DNA of 64,000 bases from HGM13006 sp900757695 (GTDB lineage: Bacteria > Bacillota > Clostridia > Oscillospirales > Oscillospiraceae). Both the position numbers and the translations under genes were made by a program. Shown here in pieces: positions 59,045-64,000 of this stretch. Below the pieces are notes generated by a model. The model saw only the letters and a program-made list of their open reading frames with translations, ran no database searches and was not told where the DNA came from. Every line of letters begins with the position of its first letter. Position 1 is the stretch's first letter. Where the stretch lies: assembly GCA_959607825.1 (NCBI GenBank), contig CAUHNW010000006.1, forward strand, positions 62,001-126,000. The letters run 5' to 3'.

Positions 59045-60016
59045 CTATGCCTCGTCCTGCCGCTCCGCGGTATCTTCTGCCTCCGGTGCGGTCTCTTCTG
59101 TCTCCGTAGGCTCCGGTGCCGTCTCGACAGGCTCTGCAAATCCTCCGCTGACTTCCGCAGCTTCAGCGGCTTCAGCGGCCTTCTTTGCGGCTACCTGATT
59201 CACATACAGATTCTCCGGCTTGTGTTCCCGGAAAATCTTATCATAGACCAGGAAGATCACAACGCCCAGGAAGCAGATCCCCGCCAGCAGCTGACTCACC
59301 CGCAGGTTGGAGGAGCCCACATACAGGCTGTCGGTGCGGAGTCCTTCAATAAACATCCGCCCCAGACCATACCAGCCCAGATACATCAGGAAAATCTGTC
59401 CATCGAATTTTCTGCGCTTGGAATAGAAATGGAGAATCAGCAGCCCCAGAGCATTCCAGACGGACTCATACAGGAATGTGGGGTGTACATAGATGGTAAC
59501 CCCATTGGCGTCTGTGAGCCCCATTCTGAGGAAGCTGGTAGTCTCCGCACCAAACGCCTCCCGGTTCATAAAGTTGCCCCAGCGGCCAATGGACTGGCCG
59601 ATGAGCAGCCCCAGTCCGCCAATGTCCAGTATGGCCGAGGTTTTGACCTTCTTCACCTTGGTATAGATAAACAGGCCGATCACTGCACCGATGACACCGC
59701 CATAGATGGCGAGACCGCCCTCCCATATGTAGAGGACCCGGATGGGATCATCCTTATAGAGTCCCCACGAGAAGATGCAGTAGTATGCTCTGGCCCCGAT
59801 GATGGCCAGCGGTACTGCGCAGATCAGCATATCAATGATATTATCCTGGGTCAGTCCAAACTGATCCGCCCGCTTCATGGCATAGTAGACTGCCAGCAGG
59901 AACCCTGCCGCAATGATGATGCCATACCAGTAGATGGGCTTGCTGCCAATGGAAAAGGCGATCCGGGAGGGGTTGAAGCTAAGCCCCAGCCCCGGAAAAG
60001 AAATGGTTCCGTACAT
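59045..60016 (-). CDS. lgt: prolipoprotein diacylglyceryl transferase
   Basis: A 323-residue membrane enzyme with about seven helices. The signature GQSIGRWGNFMNREAFG includes the catalytic region, YGIIIAAGF lies near the N terminus and GRMFIEGLRTDSLY near the C terminus. It attaches diacylglycerol to the lipobox cysteine of prelipoproteins, for example the product of the gene at 25716. A C-terminal acidic tail of about 55 residues (Glu/Ala/Thr) is extra to the family core. It begins one base after the M16 peptidase gene stop. Confidence 0.95.
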   Translation of the reverse strand: MYGTISFPGLGLSFNPSRIAFSIGSKPIYWYGIIIAAGFLLAVYYAMKRADQFGLTQDNIIDMLICAVPLAIIGARAYYCIFSWGLYKDDPIRVLYIWEGGLAIYGGVIGAVIGLFIYTKVKKVKTSAILDIGGLGLLIGQSIGRWGNFMNREAFGAETTSFLRMGLTDANGVTIYVHPTFLYESVWNALGLLILHFYSKRRKFDGQIFLMYLGWYGLGRMFIEGLRTDSLYVGSSNLRVSQLLAGICFLGVVIFLVYDKIFREHKPENLYVNQVAAKKAAEAAEAAEVSGGFAEPVETAPEPTETEETAPEAEDTAERQDEA

Positions 60017-60017
60017 A

Positions 60018-61301
60018 TCAGGCTTCCTCCCTGTTCTTCGGCAGGATCACCGACAGCACTGCCTGCTCCGGGACGATCTCCCGGGCAATCAGCTGCCGTA
60101 CATCCTCCGTGGTAATGCTCTCATAGATCTCCGGAAACGCAAAATAGTCATAGCCGTCAAAATCCGACAGGGCCAGCCGGTAGCAAAGCCCCTCAAAGCT
60201 GTCAAGGCCCCGGATCCTCCGGCCCACCGCCGAGCGCTTCAGCCGCAGGAACAGCCCCTCGTCTACGCCCTCTTTTTCAATGCGCCGGGCCTCCTCCAGA
60301 ACGGCCTCCATGACCGCCTTCGGATCCTCACTGTCACCGCCCAGACAAAGGGTCGCCAGTTCCCGCACGGTGCTGTAGCTGACGCCGAAGCCGGAATCGA
60401 TGAGTCCCTTTTCATAGAGCTTCTGATAGAGCCGAGAGCTCTCTCCGCAGAGCACCTCCCCGGCCAGATCTCCAACGATCTCTTGCCGAAGCCGCTGGGG
60501 CCCTCTTGCGATCTCCGGCCCCTTAAAGCCCACAGAGAACATGGGCATAGAGACCTCCATCCGCTCCTCAATGTGCCGGGTCAATGGCGTCTCAGGCTCC
60601 TTTTCCCCATAGTCCCGCTGGGAAGCGCCGCCGGGCTCCTTGGGCAGCAGTGCCATGGCCTCCTGCCGGATTTTCTCAGGATCCACATCTCCCACCACAC
60701 AAAGCACCATGTTGGAGGGATCGTAAAATGCCCGATGGCACTGGGTCAGGATCTCCGCAGTGATGTCCTGAATGCTCTCCACCGTCCCGGCAATGGGCAC
60801 CCGAATGGGGTGGTGATGATACATCGCCCGGAACAGATTCTCGTCCACTCGGGATGCAGGGCTGTCCTCGTACATCTTGATCTCCTGACCGATAATGCCC
60901 CGTTCCTTCTCAACGCTCTCCTGGGTAAAGTAGCCCTGCGATACAAAGGTCAGAAGGGTTTGGAAGTTCTCCCAGAACCCGGAGGTGCAGGAGAAGAAAT
61001 AGGCCGTGAGATTATAGCTGGTAAAGGCATTTGGGCTTGCACCGGTGGCCGAGAGCTTCTGGAGGGCATTGCCATCGGGCATGTCAAACATCTTGTGCTC
61101 CAGATAGTGGGCCACCCCGTCGGGAGAGACATAGTTCTTCCCGTCCATGGTGAATTTCGTGTCCATGGAGCCATAGTTTGTGGCAAAAAACGCATACTTT
61201 CTGGCAAAGCCTTTCTTGGTCACCACTTTGATACGCAGACCATTGGGCAGGGTATCCTCATAGGCCCGTTCCCCCAAATGTTCAAAGATCCGCTCTGTCA
61301 T
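60018..61301 (-). CDS. M16 family zinc peptidase, catalytic (YmfH-like)
   Basis: A 427-residue insulinase-family protein. The inverted zinc motif is present in GVAHYLEHKMFD (HxxEH), with the third ligand glutamate in GIIGQEIKMYED. The size and pairing with a second M16 gene fit the YmfF/YmfH type of two-chain peptidase. The substrate is unknown. Its ATG overlaps the stop of the upstream M16 gene by four bases. Confidence 0.9.
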   Translation of the reverse strand: MTERIFEHLGERAYEDTLPNGLRIKVVTKKGFARKYAFFATNYGSMDTKFTMDGKNYVSPDGVAHYLEHKMFDMPDGNALQKLSATGASPNAFTSYNLTAYFFSCTSGFWENFQTLLTFVSQGYFTQESVEKERGIIGQEIKMYEDSPASRVDENLFRAMYHHHPIRVPIAGTVESIQDITAEILTQCHRAFYDPSNMVLCVVGDVDPEKIRQEAMALLPKEPGGASQRDYGEKEPETPLTRHIEERMEVSMPMFSVGFKGPEIARGPQRLRQEIVGDLAGEVLCGESSRLYQKLYEKGLIDSGFGVSYSTVRELATLCLGGDSEDPKAVMEAVLEEARRIEKEGVDEGLFLRLKRSAVGRRIRGLDSFEGLCYRLALSDFDGYDYFAFPEIYESITTEDVRQLIAREIVPEQAVLSVILPKNREEA

Positions 61302-62572
61302 GCATCTGCCTCCCCTCTCAGGAAATATACCGTGTCCAGTGCCAGCCGATCGGCTGCGCTTTGGATTTCAGGAATCGTAACGGTCTTCAGCGCCTCAGCC
61401 AGACTTTCCGTGGTATAGTCATAGCCGCCGATCAGCTGTCCCAGTTGGAAATCATCCATGTTGTAGGGAGAATCCTCGCCGGTTTTCAGACTGGAGATCA
61501 GATAGCTGCGGGTAGATTCCAGTTCCTCCGCCGTGATTTCGCCCCGACGGCATGCCTCCAGCTGAGCCATGATCTCTTTCCGTGCCGTCTCGTACTTGTC
61601 CATGTCCACGCCGGAGGAAACCACCATGACGCCCTTAAACCGCTCTGTGCCGGAGGACGCATAGTAGCAGAGGCTCATCTTCTCCCGGACATTCATAAAC
61701 AGCTTGGAGGTCAGGCTCCCGCCGTATACACCGTTCATCATCAGAAGCGCCGGATACTCCGGGTCTCCGGCGGTGATCCCGGTGCGGAACCCCATGACCA
61801 GCTTCCCCTGAGTCACATCCATGGTCTCGCTGACCTCCCGCACCGCCTCCGGCATCGGGCCAGGCACGGTGCCAATGGGCGTCAGCGCTCCTCTGGGCAG
61901 CCCCTTCAGAGCTTCCCGCAGAGCGCTTTCCAGCGCCCCGGCATCTGCATTTCCGGTGAAGATCAGCTCGATACGGGATGTCCGCAGGACCCGGAGATAG
62001 TGGGCATAGAGCATTTCCGGCGTAATGGCCGCCACATCCTCCTTCTCTCCGTACTTGCTGACCCCGTAGGGCTCGTCCTGGAACATCTCCTGACGGAGCC
62101 GGATGGCGGCATAGCTGCGCTTGTCGTTGATCTGGGACTCAATGGCGTTGATCAGGTTGACCTTTTCTCCATCCACATAGTCCTGCCGGAATACGCCGCC
62201 CTCCAGCACAGGATCCAGCAGGAAGCTCCCCGCCAGACGGCAAATATCTGCGGTGAGGTTCTCCCCTTCCAGTGTATACTTTTCATTGATATAGTCCATA
62301 AAAAAGCCGATGGCCTGAATCTCGCCCTTTTTCCGCACCACAGCCTGAATTCCTGCGCCGTAGCGCTGATCCAGCCAAGCGGAAATTGCGCCCATATCCG
62401 GGCACATGCCGCAGCCCCGGAGCAGCACATCAGGAAGCAGTGCGTTCATGGCGGCCTCCTCCCGGCACAGGGGCCGGAGCAGGCTCAGAGACAGGCAGTT
62501 GGTCTTGAATTTATCGGTACGGAGCACCGTCAGGAATACCCCGGGCAGCAGCTCCATGCGTGTCTTTTCCAT
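61298..62572 (-). CDS. M16 family protein lacking the zinc motif (YmfF-like)
   Basis: A 424-residue M16-fold protein. Where the zinc motif should be it reads VLLRGCGMCPDMGAIS, so the HxxEH residues are missing. The C-terminal half has the conserved GRxxG-like VYGGSLTSKLFMNVREKMSLCYY, which binds substrate in such pairs. It should be the non-catalytic partner of the product of 60018. The ATG at 62572 is preferred to a GTG at 62578 because AAAGGA is better spaced for it. Confidence 0.88.
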   Translation of the reverse strand: MEKTRMELLPGVFLTVLRTDKFKTNCLSLSLLRPLCREEAAMNALLPDVLLRGCGMCPDMGAISAWLDQRYGAGIQAVVRKKGEIQAIGFFMDYINEKYTLEGENLTADICRLAGSFLLDPVLEGGVFRQDYVDGEKVNLINAIESQINDKRSYAAIRLRQEMFQDEPYGVSKYGEKEDVAAITPEMLYAHYLRVLRTSRIELIFTGNADAGALESALREALKGLPRGALTPIGTVPGPMPEAVREVSETMDVTQGKLVMGFRTGITAGDPEYPALLMMNGVYGGSLTSKLFMNVREKMSLCYYASSGTERFKGVMVVSSGVDMDKYETARKEIMAQLEACRRGEITAEELESTRSYLISSLKTGEDSPYNMDDFQLGQLIGGYDYTTESLAEALKTVTIPEIQSAADRLALDTVYFLRGEADA

Positions 62573-62614
62573 TTTCACAATCCTTTCATCCGGTTAGTTT
62601 TCATGTATTCTCTT

Positions 62615-62642
62615 ATTATACAACGGTTCGGCCAAAAGTAAA
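62615..62642 (-). promoter_or_regulatory. promoter of the M16-lgt operon
   Basis: On the minus strand TTTACT, 16 bases, TATAAT. Confidence 0.55.
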
Positions 62643-62660
62643 CGAAAAATATCTTTGGGC

Positions 62661-62689
62661 TTGTATCATCCCGAGAAATCCTGTAGAAT
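62661..62689 (+). promoter_or_regulatory. promoter of prmA
   Basis: TTGTAT, 17 bases, TAGAAT, about 30 bases before the prmA start. Confidence 0.55.
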
Positions 62690-62721
62690 AGCAGAGAAAT
62701 CATCGAAAGGAGCAACATGCA

Positions 62722-63705
62722 ATGGAATGGTTGGAAGTCACCATTAAAACCGTCTCCCCTGCCATCGACCTGCTGGGCGCAAAGCTCACGGCCATCGGAT
62801 ACGACAGCTTTATCATAGATGACAGTGCGGATTTTTCCGAATTTCTCAAGGATAACACCCAGTACTGGGACTATGTGGACGAAGAGCTGGCCCAGAAAAT
62901 GCAGGATATTTCCCAGATTCGTCTGTATATCGAGCAGGACGCTCACGCCCCGGAGCGCATCGCCCACCTGAAAAGCGAGCTGGAGGCCTTCCGGGCCATG
63001 AATCCCGACACCGACTTGGGGTCGCTGGAAGTGAGTCTTCAGAATCTCAAGGAAGAAGACTGGGAAGAAAGCTGGAAGCAGTATTACCAGCCCATCCCCA
63101 TCGGCGAGCAGTTGCTGATCGTTCCCCAGTGGCTCTCCCCGGAAAACAAAGATCACCGGATCCCGGTGATTCTGGATCCCGGCATGATCTTCGGCACCGG
63201 CGCCCATGCCTCTACTCAGATGTGCCTCCGGGCGCTGGAGCAGGTGATCCACGGCGGGGAGCGGGTCATCGATCTTGGCAGCGGCAGCGGCATTCTCTCC
63301 ATTGCAGCCCTGCTGCTGGGAGCTGACACCGCCACCGGCGTGGACATCGACCCCAAGGCCGAAGACATTGCCCGGGAGAACGCCGCCCTGAATGGCCTGA
63401 CCGCCCCCCGCTTCACCGCCGTCACCGGCAATGTCATCGGGGATAAGGCCATGATGGAGCGGCTCAGCGCCGGGGGCTACGACGTGGTGCTGGCCAATAT
63501 TGTAGCTGATGTGATCATTCCCCTGTCCGCTGTGGTTCCCCATTTTCTCCGCCCAGATGGCGTGTTTATCTGCTCAGGGATCCTCAATACCCGGCTCCCC
63601 GAGGTCATTGCCGCCATTGAGTCCGCCGGTCTCACCATCACCCAGCAGGAAATGCAGGACGACTGGTGCCGGCTGACCGCCAGAAGGAGTGACGCCGCTC
63701 TATGA
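62722..63705 (+). CDS. prmA: ribosomal protein L11 methyltransferase
   Basis: A 327-residue protein. It begins MEWLEVTIKT. A substrate-binding N-terminal domain is followed by a Rossmann methyltransferase domain (about 160-320). The SAM site is IDLGSGSGILSIAALLLGA, preceded by MIFGTGAHASTQMCL, and the NPPY-like post motif is VLANIVADVI. It trimethylates L11. The ATG at 62722 is well spaced from AAAGGAG. The next gene overlaps its stop. Confidence 0.94.
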   Translation: MEWLEVTIKTVSPAIDLLGAKLTAIGYDSFIIDDSADFSEFLKDNTQYWDYVDEELAQKMQDISQIRLYIEQDAHAPERIAHLKSELEAFRAMNPDTDLGSLEVSLQNLKEEDWEESWKQYYQPIPIGEQLLIVPQWLSPENKDHRIPVILDPGMIFGTGAHASTQMCLRALEQVIHGGERVIDLGSGSGILSIAALLLGADTATGVDIDPKAEDIARENAALNGLTAPRFTAVTGNVIGDKAMMERLSAGGYDVVLANIVADVIIPLSAVVPHFLRPDGVFICSGILNTRLPEVIAAIESAGLTITQQEMQDDWCRLTARRSDAAL

Positions 63706-64000
63706 CCTATCGGAACAAACTGCTGCTGAAGCGGGCGCTGATCGTCCTTGGGATCATCCTGCTGGTGCTGCTGATTGCAGGGCTCATCGGCTTTTCCTAT
63801 CTGGGCCGCTATGTGGTATATACGGAGGATGGGGCCTATTTCTCCTTCCATTCTCAGGCCCCCACAGCCTCCCAGTCGGTACAGGCTGCCGCTCCCATAG
63901 AATCCCCGGTATTGGTCACCGGCGCTTCCATCCAGGAGGATTCCATTCTGGAGGACACCTCCGTTTCCCTCCCCGCCAATGAGGTCAGCGGCCTGCTGGT
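63702..64000 (+). CDS. membrane-anchored protein, N-terminal part only
   Basis: The first 99 residues of a gene cut by the right edge. A basic N terminus (MTYRNKLLLKR) leads to a strong helix (about 12-36, LIVLGIILLVLLIAGLIGF), then GRYVVYTEDGAYFSFHSQ and a Ser/Ala/Pro linker outside the cell. It overlaps prmA by four bases (ATGA). The start resembles anchored putative glycoside hydrolases of Clostridia (DUF4015 type), but this is a guess from memory. Confidence 0.7.
   Translation, partial: MTYRNKLLLKRALIVLGIILLVLLIAGLIGFSYLGRYVVYTEDGAYFSFHSQAPTASQSVQAAAPIESPVLVTGASIQEDSILEDTSVSLPANEVSGLL

Overview
The window reads as chromosome of a spore-forming, moderately high-GC member of the Clostridia, most like a gut Oscillospiraceae relative (inference). 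Indicators are sporulation genes (cotJ, cwlD, spoIIM, spoVAD/E), the clostridial SCIFF peptide with its radical SAM maturase, a pyrophosphate-type phosphofructokinase, the DapL (aminotransferase) route to lysine and formate-THF ligase. No rRNA, tRNA, CRISPR array or intact transposon was recognised. Genes are dense, on both strands, with clear -35/-10 promoters and hairpin terminators.

Layout. 0.2-9.2 kb: a DUF5662-diaminopimelate decarboxylase fusion, an aminotransferase-glpK operon, an unknown membrane protein, a GNAT acetyltransferase, then dapF-dapL. 9.4-15.7 kb: glutamate synthase gltB-gltD. 15.7-20.1 kb: a WYL regulator, a phosphoesterase, a lone response regulator and a Na/Pi cotransporter. 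20.1-26.8 kb: a cell-envelope block of two paralogous Ig-repeat polysaccharide deacetylases, a GH2 glycosidase and a lipoprotein, served by three near-identical ECF-sigma-type promoters. 26.8-29.5 kb: cotJC, a fused cotJA-cotJB gene, an unknown membrane protein and cwlD. 29.5-37.6 kb: radA, a Bce-type two-component system, psuK-psuG and the BceAB transporter, with a BceR-like operator before bceA. 37.6-40.1 kb: PPi-PFK and class II aldolase, divergently transcribed. 40.2-45.4 kb: two Xer-type recombinases, a HAD phosphatase, a YesL-like membrane protein, a decayed mobile-element remnant with strong RNA-like secondary structure, and spoIIM. 45.7-50.5 kb: the queA-tgt-yajC-TIGR04086-scfA-scfB cluster. 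50.5-54.7 kb: a ribbon-helix-helix protein with palindromic operators, then a lysine riboswitch and asd-dapA-dapB-ACT. 54.7-57.1 kb: spoVAD-spoVAE, a tiny Gln/Arg-rich protein and an Ala/Pro/Glu-rich protein. 57.1-64 kb: fhs behind a ZTP riboswitch, lgt with an M16 peptidase pair, prmA and a membrane protein cut by the right edge.

How the genes connect. Nearly all of the pathway from aspartyl phosphate to lysine is present in three separate loci (asd-dapA-dapB, dapF-dapL, lysA fusion). Only the asd operon carries a visible lysine riboswitch. The deacetylase block looks like an envelope-stress (lysozyme-resistance type) regulon whose sigma factor lies outside the window. The Bce module looks like a peptide-antibiotic detoxification system whose regulatory and transport halves are separated by pseudouridine catabolism genes but linked by the operator.

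The most noteworthy items are the triple ECF promoter set, the seven-cysteine SCIFF precursor, the DUF5662-LysA and CotJA-CotJB fusions, the two riboswitches, the RHH gene with twin palindromes, and the structured mobile-element remnant beside xerD.
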